Of a stretch of DNA of 64,000 nt, positions 55,616 through 64,000 are shown in pieces (the stretch's first letter is position 1; every line of letters starts with the position of its first letter). The DNA lies in assembly GCA_016871295.1 (NCBI GenBank), contig VFZD01000002.1, positions 19,950 to 83,949 on the forward strand. Direction: 5' to 3'. A model generated the notes under the pieces. It worked only from the letters and a program-made list of their open reading frames with translations, was not told the DNA's origin and searched no databases. This DNA comes from Actinomycetota bacterium (GTDB lineage Bacteria > Actinomycetota > Acidimicrobiia > Acidimicrobiales > Ilumatobacteraceae). A program made the position numbers and the translations under genes.

Positions 55616-56511
55616 GCGAGAAACTCAGAACCACCGTCGATCGATCGGTCGTCGATCAAGCCCGGGTCGCCAACCTGCTGCTCGAGGCCTTGCCGTACAT
55701 CCAAAAATTCGCCGGCAAGACGATGGTCATCAAGTATGGTGGCAACGCCCTGGCCGGGGCGTCGGGCGAAGACGGCATCGAGGCGTTCGCCAAGGACATC
55801 GCATTGTTGCACGCGGTCGGTTTCAGACCGGTTGTCGTGCACGGGGGAGGCCCCCAAATCTCGGCGATGATGGAGCGCCTCGGCAAGAAGCCGAACTTTC
55901 GCCACGGGCTGCGCGTCACCGATGCCGAAACGATGGAGATCGTCAGCATGGTCCTATTGGGCACGGTGAATCCGCAACTCGTTTCGGCGATCAACCAGCA
56001 CGGTGCACCCGCCGTGGGTGTTTCGGGTCAAGATGCAAGGCTGTTCACCGCTTCACCCCATGACGCAGCATTGGGCTTCGTCGGCGAAATCACGAGAGTG
56101 GACGCGACCATCGTGCGTCAGATGCTCAAAGACTCACAGGTGCCTGTCGTCGCGACGATCGGCACCGACTCGAGCGGTCAGGCCTACAACATCAATGCCG
56201 ACACGGCGGCGGGTGCGTTGGCCGAGGCGTTGGGGGCGGAGAAACTTATTTATCTGACGGATATTGCCGGTTTGCGCGCCGACAAGAACGACGCCGATTC
56301 GTTGTTGCGACAAGTGACGACATCCCAACTGCGAAAACTGCTGTCGACGCAGGCGATCGACGGCGGCATGATTCCGAAAATCCAGAGCTGCGTCGACGCC
56401 ATCGAAAGAGGGGTCGGTCACGCGCATATTCTCGACGGCAGAATCGCCCACGTGCTGCTGCTCGAACTGTTCACGATCGCCGGGGTCGGGACGATGGTGT
56501 TGAAGGGATGA
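55612..56511 (+). CDS. argB: Acetylglutamate kinase
   Basis: Phosphorylates N-acetylglutamate. The 299-residue amino acid kinase fold shows VIKYGGNALAG, VHGGGPQISAMMERLG, FRHGLRVTDAETMEIV and INADTAAGALAEALGAEKL. The long N-terminal helix (about 1-30) is of the type found in hexameric, arginine-inhibited enzymes, so feedback control is likely. Confidence 0.95.
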   Translation: MSEKLRTTVDRSVVDQARVANLLLEALPYIQKFAGKTMVIKYGGNALAGASGEDGIEAFAKDIALLHAVGFRPVVVHGGGPQISAMMERLGKKPNFRHGLRVTDAETMEIVSMVLLGTVNPQLVSAINQHGAPAVGVSGQDARLFTASPHDAALGFVGEITRVDATIVRQMLKDSQVPVVATIGTDSSGQAYNINADTAAGALAEALGAEKLIYLTDIAGLRADKNDADSLLRQVTTSQLRKLLSTQAIDGGMIPKIQSCVDAIERGVGHAHILDGRIAHVLLLELFTIAGVGTMVLKG

Positions 56512-57743
56512 GCGACATGACCAAGACCCAGACGACGCACAAATTCGCCGCCGAGAAGACGGCGAGTTCGTTGCTCGATGGTCGAGATTTCTGCCCGTTC
56601 ATGCCGGTATTCGGGCCACCACAAGTGATGTTCGAGCGCGGACTAGGCACCCAGTTGTGGGACACCAGTGGCAGGCGATATCTGGATTTTCTCTGTGGCA
56701 TCGCCGTAACCTCGCTCGGGCACAGCAACCCCGTGGTGGCCGCGGCGATCGCCGACCAAGCAGGCACGCTCTTGCATGTCAGCAATTTTTTTGCCAATCC
56801 CGTCGCCACGCAGACGGCGATGATGGTCGACAAACTCGTCAGCGGTTCGTTCGGCGGTTCCGGCGACGGGCAGGTCTTTTTCTGCAATTCGGGCGCCGAG
56901 GCCAACGAGGCGGGAATCAAACTCGCCCGCAAGTTTGGTGGGCGAGGCAGACACGTCGTGGTCAGCAGCCTCGGAAGTTTTCACGGTCGCACGCTCGCCG
57001 CGCTGGCGGCGACCGGCCAGCCCGAGAAGCACGAGCCGTTCGCACCGATGCCCGATGGTTTTCGCCACGTCGTGTACAACGACCTCGCATCGCTCGAGGC
57101 GGCGTTGGACGATTCGGTGGCGGCTGTATTGCTCGAGACCGTGCAAGGCGAGGGTGGCGTAGTGCCGGCGTCGATCGAATATCTGCAGAATGTCCGCCGA
57201 ATCTGCACTCAGCGGGGGATACTTTTGATGATCGACGAGGTTCAGACCGGATTTGCCCGAACCGGCAAGTGGTTCGGCTTCGAACACGCCCAAATCAAGC
57301 CAGATGTCGTGATGCTCGCCAAGGCGATGGGCAATGGCATGCCGATCGGTGCATTGTGGGCGGGCAGAGAAATCGCCGCAGTTTTCAAGCCGGGCGACCA
57401 CGGCAGCACTTTTAGCGGCACCGCGTTGGCCACGGCCGCTGCTCGCGCCACGATACAACTGATGATCGACATGGATGCACCGAAAGTCGTCGCAAAGAAG
57501 GGCGAAGAACTCGCCGCAAAACTGCGAAAACTGAAAAAAGTCGTCGACGTGCGTGGTCGCGGACTGCTGTTGGCCGCCGAATTGTCGCCCGAACTCGATG
57601 CCAAGCAAGTTGCCGCGCAACTGCTTGGCAAAGGTCTGGTCGTCAACGGCGTGACTTCGCACGCCTTGCGCCTCGCGCCACCGTTCACGGTCAGTCCTGA
57701 AGAGATCGACGAGGCAATTTCGATCATGGCAGAGCTGTTGTGA
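56508..57743 (+). CDS. argD: Acetylornithine aminotransferase
   Basis: PLP enzyme making N-acetylornithine; 411 residues. FCNSGAEANEAGIKLARK, the PLP Asp in LLMIDEVQTGFARTG and the Schiff-base Lys in MLAKAMGNGMPIGA are present. It may also act in lysine synthesis. ATGA and GTGA overlaps tie it to argB and argF. The N-terminal 25 residues are unconserved, and Met4 (56517) could also start. Confidence 0.95.
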   Translation: MSDMTKTQTTHKFAAEKTASSLLDGRDFCPFMPVFGPPQVMFERGLGTQLWDTSGRRYLDFLCGIAVTSLGHSNPVVAAAIADQAGTLLHVSNFFANPVATQTAMMVDKLVSGSFGGSGDGQVFFCNSGAEANEAGIKLARKFGGRGRHVVVSSLGSFHGRTLAALAATGQPEKHEPFAPMPDGFRHVVYNDLASLEAALDDSVAAVLLETVQGEGGVVPASIEYLQNVRRICTQRGILLMIDEVQTGFARTGKWFGFEHAQIKPDVVMLAKAMGNGMPIGALWAGREIAAVFKPGDHGSTFSGTALATAAARATIQLMIDMDAPKVVAKKGEELAAKLRKLKKVVDVRGRGLLLAAELSPELDAKQVAAQLLGKGLVVNGVTSHALRLAPPFTVSPEEIDEAISIMAELL

Positions 57744-58648
57744 GCGCGCGCCACTTTTTGGACGTCACGGACCTCTCGGCGCGTGACTTGAATCAAGTCT
57801 TGGATCTCGCCGAGGCCGACATCGCGAAACTCGGTCGTCCATTGGCCGACAAGGGCGTGGCTTTGATCTTCGAAAAGCCGTCCAACCGAACCCGACACAG
57901 CATGGAGATGGCGGTGGTGCAGTTGGGTGGTCACCCGATTTTCACCCGCGGCGAAGAAGTTGGGTTTGACGAGCGCGAAACCGTCGAGGACGTGACGCGC
58001 ATCTTGGCGGGCTACCACCATGCGATCGCCGCGCGAGTCTTCGCCCACTCGGTGTTGCAACGAATGGCGCAAGTCTCGAGCGTGCCGATCATCAATATGC
58101 TCAGCGAACAGTCGCATCCATTGCAGGCCATCGCCGATGTGCTGACGATGCGCCAAGAACTGGGTGGCCTGAACAACAAGACCGTCGCCTGGGTCGGCGA
58201 TTACAACAATGTCGCGCGCTCGTTGAGCGAGGCCTGCGCACTCGAGAGAATGCACATTCGTCTCGGCTGTCCGCAGGGCTACGGAGCATCTGCAAGCGAG
58301 TTGACCCGCCTTCAAGAACTTGGTGCGGCATCGGTCGAGCAACACGACAGCGCCGTTCTTGCCGCCAAGCATGCCCACGCCGTGCACACCGATGCCTTCG
58401 TTTCAATGGGGCAAGAATCCGAAACCGAAAAACGTCTGCACGACCTCGCCGAATTCAAAGTCGACGCCAAGGTCATGGCCGCCGCCGACAGCAATGCGAT
58501 CTTCATGCATTGTCTGCCCGCACACCGCGAAGTGGAGGTCAGCGGCGAAGTGATCGACGGTGCGCAGAGTCGGGTCGTCTTGCAGGCGCACAACCGAATG
58601 CATGCCGCAAGGGGGGTGCTCGCTCATCTGATGGGGGTGACAATATGA
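57740..58648 (+). CDS. argF: Ornithine carbamoyltransferase
   Basis: Makes citrulline from ornithine and carbamoyl phosphate. The carbamoyl phosphate loop is KPSNRTRHSMEM (Asn where STRTR has Thr). SEQSHPLQAIADVLTM, HTDAFVSMGQE and FMHCLPAHREVEV identify ornithine rather than aspartate as co-substrate. 302 residues, slightly short, which is common for actinobacterial forms. Confidence 0.95.
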   Translation: MSARHFLDVTDLSARDLNQVLDLAEADIAKLGRPLADKGVALIFEKPSNRTRHSMEMAVVQLGGHPIFTRGEEVGFDERETVEDVTRILAGYHHAIAARVFAHSVLQRMAQVSSVPIINMLSEQSHPLQAIADVLTMRQELGGLNNKTVAWVGDYNNVARSLSEACALERMHIRLGCPQGYGASASELTRLQELGAASVEQHDSAVLAAKHAHAVHTDAFVSMGQESETEKRLHDLAEFKVDAKVMAAADSNAIFMHCLPAHREVEVSGEVIDGAQSRVVLQAHNRMHAARGVLAHLMGVTI

Positions 58649-59118
58649 GTTCAAAAGTTCAGCGCCAGCAATTGATCGTCAAACTGATCGGTTCCCAAGC
58701 GATAACCAGTCAGCCGCAACTGCGCGAGCTGCTCCGCAAGAAAGGCATCAAGGCGACTCAAGCCACAGTCTCGCGAGACCTCGAAGACCTCGGGGCGGTA
58801 AAGGTGCGCACCGCGGGCGGCGAGACCATGTATGCGCTGCCGCGTTTCGAACCCGACCGTCTCTCGCCGTCGGATCAATTGCGACGGGTTTTGACCGAAT
58901 GGGTTGCCGAGGTGCAATTCAACGAGTCGATCGTGGTGGTGCGCACCCCGCCCGGTTGCGCCCACGTCGTGGCGTCGGCACTCGACAGATCGAGGTTGAA
59001 TGGCCTGCTCGGCACGGTCGCCGGCGATGACACAATGTTCTGCGTGGCCAATTCGAAATACTCGGCTAGGCGATTGGCCAAAGACATTCGGCAGTTGGCG
59101 GGCTTGAAGAATGGCTGA
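58645..59118 (+). CDS. argR: Arginine repressor ArgR
   Basis: Hexameric repressor of arginine genes. The N-terminal winged helix has QATVSRDLEDLGAVKVR, the SR recognition helix. The C-terminal arginine-binding core has GTVAGDDTMFCV. ATG 58645 overlaps the argF stop; 157 residues is normal. Its likely targets are the two ARG boxes before argC, so the operon would be self-regulated. Confidence 0.95.
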   Translation: MSSKVQRQQLIVKLIGSQAITSQPQLRELLRKKGIKATQATVSRDLEDLGAVKVRTAGGETMYALPRFEPDRLSPSDQLRRVLTEWVAEVQFNESIVVVRTPPGCAHVVASALDRSRLNGLLGTVAGDDTMFCVANSKYSARRLAKDIRQLAGLKNG

Positions 59119-60526
59119 TCAACCGTTGTGGCATGGCCGGTTCACGTCGAGCCCGGCCGAGGCGTTGCTCAAGTTCACCGAAAGTCTGTCGTTCGACAAG
59201 AAACTTTGGCGTGACGATGTTGCGGGTTCGATCGCCCATGTCAAAGGTCTGGCACATTCGCAACTGATCACCGCCGGCGAGGCCGAGAAGATCATCGCCG
59301 CCTTGAACACCGTCGCCGATGAGATGGCGACCGAAAAATTCGAGTTCGTCGCCTCCGATGAAGACATCCACACGGCAATCGAGCGTCGGGTGACTCAGAT
59401 TGCCGGTGACACGGGGGCAAAACTGCACACGGGTCGCAGTCGCAACGACCAAGTCGCCACGGCGCTGCGACTTTGGTGCAAACGCGAGTTGGCTCACATC
59501 GCCGAATTCGTTCTCGAACTGTGCGAAGTTTTGAACCAACGCGCGATCGAAGCGGGTTGGTCGACGAATTCGGCATACCTGCCCGGATACACCCATCTGC
59601 AGCGGGCTCAACCGGTGTTGTTGGCGCATCATTTCGCGGCGCATGCCTGGTCGTTTCTGCGCGATGTGGATCGACTCTCGCAGACGATCGAACGTCTGGA
59701 TGTATCGCCGCTGGGCGCGGGCGCATTGGCGGGTTCATCGTTGCCCATAGATCCTGACTTCGTGGCCAAGGAACTGGGTTTTGCCGATCGCTTCAAGAAT
59801 TCGCTGGATGCAGTGTCGGATCGCGACTTCGTCGCCGAATCGCTGTTCGACCTGGCACTGATCGGCGTGCACCTGTCGCGATTGGGCGAAGAGTGGGTCT
59901 TATGGACTTCGCAAGAGTTTGGTTTCGCCGTGTTGGACGACGCGTATTCCACGGGTTCGTCGATGTTGCCGCAAAAGAAGAACGCCGACATCGCCGAACT
60001 GGCTCGTGGCAAGTCGGGTCGATTGATCGGCAATCTCACCGGGTTGTTGTCGACCCTGAAAGCGATGCCTCTGGCCTACAACCGAGACTTGCAAGAAGAC
60101 AAAGAGCCGTTGTTCGATTCGGTGAATCAAGTTGGTTTGGCGCTGCAGGCGATCGCCGGAATGATCGCGACGGCAAAACTCGATACCGCCAAAATGAAAT
60201 CCAGCGCGGACTCAGAAATGTTGGGTGCCACAGATCTCGCCGAATGGCTTGTCGCCAAAGGCACGCCATTTCGGCAAGCGCACGCCCACGTCGGGGCACT
60301 CGTCAGCCGAGCGATTCGCGAGTCCGTCGAACTTTCAGAACTGGTGAGAAACGATGCGCTGCTCGGCGCCGAGGCGGTCGACCTTTTGCGCGCCGGTGTC
60401 GGCGTTTCGCGCCGCACGTCGGCTGGTGGTGCCGGTCCTGTGCCGGGCGCGGTCCAGTCTGAGGCGTTGAGGTCGGCGATCACGGTGATGCGTGCGCGAA
60501 TAGCGTCCGTGGTTGGTTCCAGATAG
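59111..60526 (+). CDS. argH: Argininosuccinate lyase
   Basis: Splits argininosuccinate to arginine and fumarate. The superfamily signature GSSMLPQKKNADIAELARGK carries the catalytic Ser loop; HTGRSRNDQVATALRLW and LPGYTHLQRAQPVLLAHH are also present. 471 residues. It overlaps argR by 8 bases. argG, normally between argR and argH, is not here. Confidence 0.96.
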   Translation: MADQPLWHGRFTSSPAEALLKFTESLSFDKKLWRDDVAGSIAHVKGLAHSQLITAGEAEKIIAALNTVADEMATEKFEFVASDEDIHTAIERRVTQIAGDTGAKLHTGRSRNDQVATALRLWCKRELAHIAEFVLELCEVLNQRAIEAGWSTNSAYLPGYTHLQRAQPVLLAHHFAAHAWSFLRDVDRLSQTIERLDVSPLGAGALAGSSLPIDPDFVAKELGFADRFKNSLDAVSDRDFVAESLFDLALIGVHLSRLGEEWVLWTSQEFGFAVLDDAYSTGSSMLPQKKNADIAELARGKSGRLIGNLTGLLSTLKAMPLAYNRDLQEDKEPLFDSVNQVGLALQAIAGMIATAKLDTAKMKSSADSEMLGATDLAEWLVAKGTPFRQAHAHVGALVSRAIRESVELSELVRNDALLGAEAVDLLRAGVGVSRRTSAGGAGPVPGAVQSEALRSAITVMRARIASVVGSR

Positions 60527-60530
60527 CGCC

Positions 60531-60536
60531 TAATAT
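60531..60536 (+). promoter_or_regulatory. -10 element of tyrS (leaderless type)
   Basis: TAATAT ends 6 nt before the GTG at 60543, with no Shine-Dalgarno. Confidence 0.45.
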
Positions 60537-60542
60537 TGCCGT

Positions 60543-61820
60543 GTGGCGAGCGCACAAGACTTCATCAAAGAGTTCGGCGCGCGCGGTCTAATTCACGACA
60601 GCACCGACAGGGCCGCCATTTCGGCGCGGGCCGCCCGGTCGTCGCTCGGGGTTTATGTCGGTTTTGACCCGACCGCAGATTCGTTGCACATCGGTCATCT
60701 CTTGGGACAAATCACCTTGCGCCGGATGCAGTTGTTGGGGCACAGACCTTTCACCCTGGCGGGTGGCGCCACCGGCATGGTGGGCGACCCGTCGGGTCGA
60801 AGCGAAGAGCGCAATTTGCTCGACGCCGAGACCCTGCACCACAACGTGCAGTGCATCAAACGCCAACTCGAACGCATTCTTGATTTCGAAAAAGGCCCGA
60901 CGCAGGCGGTGTTGGTCGACAATGCCGATTGGACCCGAAAAGTTTCGATGCTCGATTTTCTGCGCGGGGTCGGTAAACACATCACGGTCAATCAGATGCT
61001 GGCAAAGGATTCCGTCAAGAGCCGCATCGCCGACGCGAATGGTCTTTCCTACACAGAGTTCAGTTACATGTTGCTTCAAGCCAACGATTTCAGACATCTT
61101 GCCGAGCACCATGATTGCGAGATGCAGATGGGCGGTTCCGATCAGTGGGGCAACATCACCGCGGGCATCGATCTGATTCGCAAGACATTGGGTCGGACCG
61201 CATACGGGTTGACCTGGCCGCTTGTGACTCGCACCGACGGCACAAAATTCGGCAAAACCGTCGACGGTTCTGTTTGGCTCGATGCGCGCCGCACTTCGCC
61301 GTATCAGTTTCGTCAGTATTTCGTGCAGATCGCCGACGCCGACATCGAAAAAATGTTGCTGCAATTCTCCCTGCGGCCGATCGATCAGACAAGAGAGATC
61401 GTCGTCGAGCAAAAGCGAAGCCCGGAAACGCGAATCGGGCAGAGATCGTTGGCCCGCGAGTTGACGGCGTTGGTGCACGGAGAAGAGGCGGCCGAAGCCG
61501 CCGAAGAGGCCGCAGCCGTGTTGTTCGGAGCGAACCCGATGTCGGCGACGCCGGCGACATTGCATCTGATCGCCAGCGAAATCGCCGTCACGCAGATGGG
61601 GCGCGCCGCGCTCGGTGACCCGATCGCCGTGTTGGTTGAAACCAAACTCGCGAGTTCAAACAGCGAAGCCCGACGACTGTTGTCGCAGCGCAGCGTGCGG
61701 GCAAACGGCGACCAGGTCGACGATCAGACCAACTTGAGCAAGATCGCCCTGCTGCACGACCGTTGGCTGTTGTTGCGCAAAGGCAAGACCGGTTATCACC
61801 TGGTCGATATCAAGGGTTGA
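60543..61820 (+). CDS. tyrS: Tyrosyl-tRNA synthetase
   Basis: Class I synthetase, 425 residues. HIGH motif in DSLHIGHLLGQ, GGATGMVGDPSGR, tyrosine site around GSDQWGNITAG, and KFGKT in place of KMSKS. The C-terminal S4 domain is seen in SNSEARRLLSQRSVRANG. Its last 25 bases overlap the end of a convergent P450 gene. Confidence 0.96.
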   Translation: MASAQDFIKEFGARGLIHDSTDRAAISARAARSSLGVYVGFDPTADSLHIGHLLGQITLRRMQLLGHRPFTLAGGATGMVGDPSGRSEERNLLDAETLHHNVQCIKRQLERILDFEKGPTQAVLVDNADWTRKVSMLDFLRGVGKHITVNQMLAKDSVKSRIADANGLSYTEFSYMLLQANDFRHLAEHHDCEMQMGGSDQWGNITAGIDLIRKTLGRTAYGLTWPLVTRTDGTKFGKTVDGSVWLDARRTSPYQFRQYFVQIADADIEKMLLQFSLRPIDQTREIVVEQKRSPETRIGQRSLARELTALVHGEEAAEAAEEAAAVLFGANPMSATPATLHLIASEIAVTQMGRAALGDPIAVLVETKLASSNSEARRLLSQRSVRANGDQVDDQTNLSKIALLHDRWLLLRKGKTGYHLVDIKG

Positions 61821-63019
61821 ACACTCAACTCGTATCTGGTGACGCCGCGAATCGTCAGGCGGTCGCGCCACTCGGGGTCGGCCAAGGCTTCGATCTTGTC
61901 GAAACTCTTGACCAGGCTCGAGAGCATAACCTCGGCTTCGAGTTTCGCCAGAGACGCACCCAAGCAATAGTGCACGCCGGCGCTGAACGATAGATGACGG
62001 TTGGCGTTTTTGCGAGAAAAATCGAGCACATGCGGTCTCTCGAAAATACTCGGGTCGTGATTGCCCGCGCCCAGACTCGCCAAGACCAATGAGCCGCGCT
62101 TGATTTTGACCGGTCGTCCGTCGACCTGGATTGCGGTGTCGACCACCGGCGTTCGCATCGTATGTTGCACAGGTCCGTCGAATCGCAACAGCTCGTCGAC
62201 CATCTGCGACGAGCAACCCTGAGCTTTCATCTGCGCAAACTGTCGTGGGTGCGTGAGCAACGCATGCATCGAGTTGCCGATCAAATTGACCGTTGTTTCG
62301 TGCCCGGCGATATACAGCAGTATCACGAATGCCATTAGTTCGTCGTTGGTCAGTCGTTCCCCCCGTTCTTCGACGCTGATCAAAGACGAGAGCATGTCGT
62401 TGCCCAAGTTCTTGCGACGTCGAGAAATGATCTCGTCGAGATACGGTCGCATCTTGGCGATGGCGACCTGAGCCTTTTCAAGTTCGGCGACACCCGTCGT
62501 GAATTCGAGCGTCGCCGTGATGATCTGCGACCATTCGCGCAACTCGTCGGCCCGATCAGTCGGCATATCGAGCAATTCCGAGATCACCTGAAACGGCACG
62601 GGAAAGGCGAATTCTTCGATCAACTCGAGGTGCCCGCTTTGCCTGGCCGAATGCAGGGCGGCGTCGACAAGCTGCTGTACTCGCGGTCGAAGCCGCTCGA
62701 TTGCGCTCGGTGTGAACGACTTCGAAACCAGACTTCGCAGCCGGGTGTGGTCGGGTGGGTCAAGGTTCAGCATCGATCTATTGCGCACGCTTTTGCGACG
62801 AAACTCGCGCGTCGGCGTTTGCGGCAAGATCGCATTTTTCTCGATGTCCCGACTGAAATCGTTGCTCCGCAAGGTGTGCACGACGTCGTCATAACGGGTC
62901 AACACAACGAAACCCAGCGGCGTGAAACACACCGGTTCTTCGGCCCGAATTTGGTCGTAAATCGGGTGGGGATTGCGCCGAAATTCGGCGTCAAAGGGGT
63001 CGAAGGCCACCGCGGTCAC
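61796..63019 (-). CDS. Cytochrome P450
   Basis: Soluble bacterial P450 of 407 residues. The I-helix oxygen motif is IAGHETTVN, the K-helix ExxR is in DELLRF, and the heme loop is FSAGVHYCLGASLAKLE with the thiolate Cys. Substrate and CYP family cannot be read from sequence. No ferredoxin or reductase gene is nearby. The GTG start has TAATGT 6 nt upstream (63026-63031, minus strand), the leaderless pattern again. It is the only obviously accessory-type gene in the window. Confidence 0.94.
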   Translation of the reverse strand: MTAVAFDPFDAEFRRNPHPIYDQIRAEEPVCFTPLGFVVLTRYDDVVHTLRSNDFSRDIEKNAILPQTPTREFRRKSVRNRSMLNLDPPDHTRLRSLVSKSFTPSAIERLRPRVQQLVDAALHSARQSGHLELIEEFAFPVPFQVISELLDMPTDRADELREWSQIITATLEFTTGVAELEKAQVAIAKMRPYLDEIISRRRKNLGNDMLSSLISVEERGERLTNDELMAFVILLYIAGHETTVNLIGNSMHALLTHPRQFAQMKAQGCSSQMVDELLRFDGPVQHTMRTPVVDTAIQVDGRPVKIKRGSLVLASLGAGNHDPSIFERPHVLDFSRKNANRHLSFSAGVHYCLGASLAKLEAEVMLSSLVKSFDKIEALADPEWRDRLTIRGVTRYELSVQPLISTR

Positions 63020-63066
63020 ACCCCGACATTAGTTACCCCGCTCGGCGATGTTAAGGGCTGAAAGTG

Positions 63067-63096
63067 TTGATTTTTAGGCGGCTTCACGGCTAGTAT
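63067..63096 (+). promoter_or_regulatory. rRNA operon promoter P1
   Basis: -35 TTGATT (63067-63072) and -10 TAGTAT (63091-63096) are separated by 18 bp. The predicted start is near 63103, directly before the first leader hairpin. Confidence 0.65.
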
Positions 63097-63103
63097 TGTT
63101 CCT

Positions 63104-63164
63104 CGCACTTTGAACAAGTGCGACACCAATTCGCGGTGGGGCACCGCCGACAAGTTTCTTGTCG
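63104..63164 (+). promoter_or_regulatory. Three consecutive perfect hairpins at the start of the rrn leader
   Basis: Stem 1: CGCACTT/AAGTGCG, 63104-63122, loop 5. Stem 2: GCGGTG/CACCGC, 63133-63147, loop 3. Stem 3: CGACAAG/CTTGTCG, 63148-63164, loop 3. None is followed by a T tract. They precede a boxA-like site, where a boxB-type structure would be expected. Confidence 0.65.
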
Positions 63165-63179
63165 AATGCCCGAAGTGAA

Positions 63180-63193
63180 TGCTCCTTGAAAAC
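63180..63193 (+). promoter_or_regulatory. boxA-like antitermination site in the rrn leader
   Basis: TGCTCCTTGAAAAC closely resembles bacterial boxA (TGCTCTTTAACA). It would bind NusB-NusE to protect rRNA synthesis from Rho. nusB is encoded at 31993. Confidence 0.6.
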
Positions 63194-63231
63194 GGAAGAG
63201 AAGATTGAACGCCAGTGCGGTCAATGGTCGT

Positions 63232-63249
63232 CGCGCCCGGATGGGCGCG
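63232..63249 (+). promoter_or_regulatory. G+C-rich hairpin in the rrn leader
   Basis: CGCGCCC and GGGCGCG form a perfect 7-bp stem with a GGAT loop. There is no following T run, so it is not a standard terminator. Confidence 0.55.
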
Positions 63250-63327
63250 CCGATTATTGTCCGTCAATTCTGATTGGGTGTTCGGCATTTGTTTGCCGGG
63301 CCTCAATCTTTTAATTATTAATACCGG

Positions 63328-63353
63328 CGATATTCGACTCGGTTTGAATATCG
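63328..63353 (+). promoter_or_regulatory. Hairpin near the 5' side of the pre-16S leader
   Basis: CGATATTC (63328-63335) pairs with GAATATCG (63346-63353). The right arm overlaps TCGTCG (63351-63356), which could instead pair with CGACGA (63365-63370). Confidence 0.45.
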
Positions 63354-63457
63354 TCGGCAGGATACGACGACAACAAAGCAGATGTATTTCCGTCTGGTCG
63401 TCGTGGACTTTCCTAGATTTACTCAGACATTTATGAAAATAGACGTTTGAGTTTTTC

Positions 63458-64000
<543 letters not shown>

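Larger units (their letters stand above)
63020..63457 (+). other. rRNA operon promoter and structured leader
   Basis: This 438-base region has no protein gene. In order it holds the P450 promoter (minus strand), an rrn promoter (63067-63096), three tandem perfect hairpins (63104-63164), a boxA-like site (63180-63193), a G+C-rich hairpin (63232-63249), an A+T-rich tract (63303-63323), and further pairing segments (63328-63404) before 16S. Confidence 0.7.

Noticed and set aside
63232..63249. Rho-independent terminator before the 16S gene
   Set aside because: The stem is strong, but no T-rich run follows, and it lies inside the rRNA leader where termination would be harmful.

Overview
The window reads as a compact, G+C-rich actinobacterial chromosome segment made almost entirely of housekeeping genes on the + strand. 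Gene order (pgsA-patA-pimA, pdxST-yebC-ruvCAB, secDF-relA-hisS-aspS, alaS-ruvX-mltG-aroECKBQ-pepQ-efp-nusB, pyrRBC-carAB-pyrD-mihF-gmk-rpoZ-metK-priA-def-fmt, infC-rpmI-rplT, pheST, argCBDFRH-tyrS) is the classic Actinobacteria backbone, here packed edge to edge. Phosphatidylinositol mannoside enzymes, mIHF, an ATPase-dead type PriA and the 16S rRNA 5' part all fit a deep actinobacterium. The 16S wording around E. coli 500-560 looks like an Acidimicrobiia/Ilumatobacter-type aquatic lineage, but that placement is from memory and should be checked. No mobile element, prophage, CRISPR array or tRNA gene was seen.

Layout. 1-2358: phosphatidylinositol mannoside synthesis. 2399-4937: LemA, an HtpX-type protease and a DUF3048 lipoprotein. 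4998-7741: vitamin B6 synthase PdxST, YebC, a peroxiredoxin. 7766-12151: RuvCAB, then QueA and Tgt for queuosine tRNA. 12170-15317: YajC-SecD-SecF. 15333-21930: Rel, HisS, AspS, RarA. 21979-32412: AlaS, RuvX, MltG, the shikimate genes aroECKBQ, PepQ, EF-P, NusB. 32446-33891: a DUF2079 membrane protein. 33892-42091: a PyrR-controlled pyrimidine operon. 42158-47901: mIHF, Gmk, omega, MetK, PriA, Def, Fmt. 47908-48210 (-): DUF1844. 48211-50445: infC with an unusual leader and start, L35, L20, a SpoU-type methyltransferase. 50484-54563: PheST and Tag. 54593-60526: arginine genes with their own ArgR and tandem ARG boxes. 60543-63019: TyrS and a convergent P450. 63020-64000: rRNA promoter, structured leader and the start of 16S rRNA.

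Two expression styles are visible. The first gene of many units has a TAnnnT -10 element only 6-8 nt before its start codon and no Shine-Dalgarno, as expected for leaderless mRNAs. Genes inside units mostly start within the previous stop codon (ATGA, GTGA, TGATG), as expected for translational coupling. A smaller set (pdxS, pyrR, rpoZ, infC) has a real leader and a Shine-Dalgarno; two of those leaders carry regulatory signals. NusB, EF-P and the rrn boxA-like site, PyrR and its RNA site, and ArgR and its DNA boxes are regulator-target pairs contained within this one window.

I found no clearly new multi-gene system. The best leads are regulatory: the rrn leader hairpin train with a boxA, the infC leader with a mini-ORF and a non-AUG start, the PyrR-site hairpin over the pyrR Shine-Dalgarno, the tandem ARG boxes, and the leaderless promoter pattern. 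Several pathway genes normally in these clusters (argJ, argG, pyrF, pyrK, coaBC) are absent from the window.
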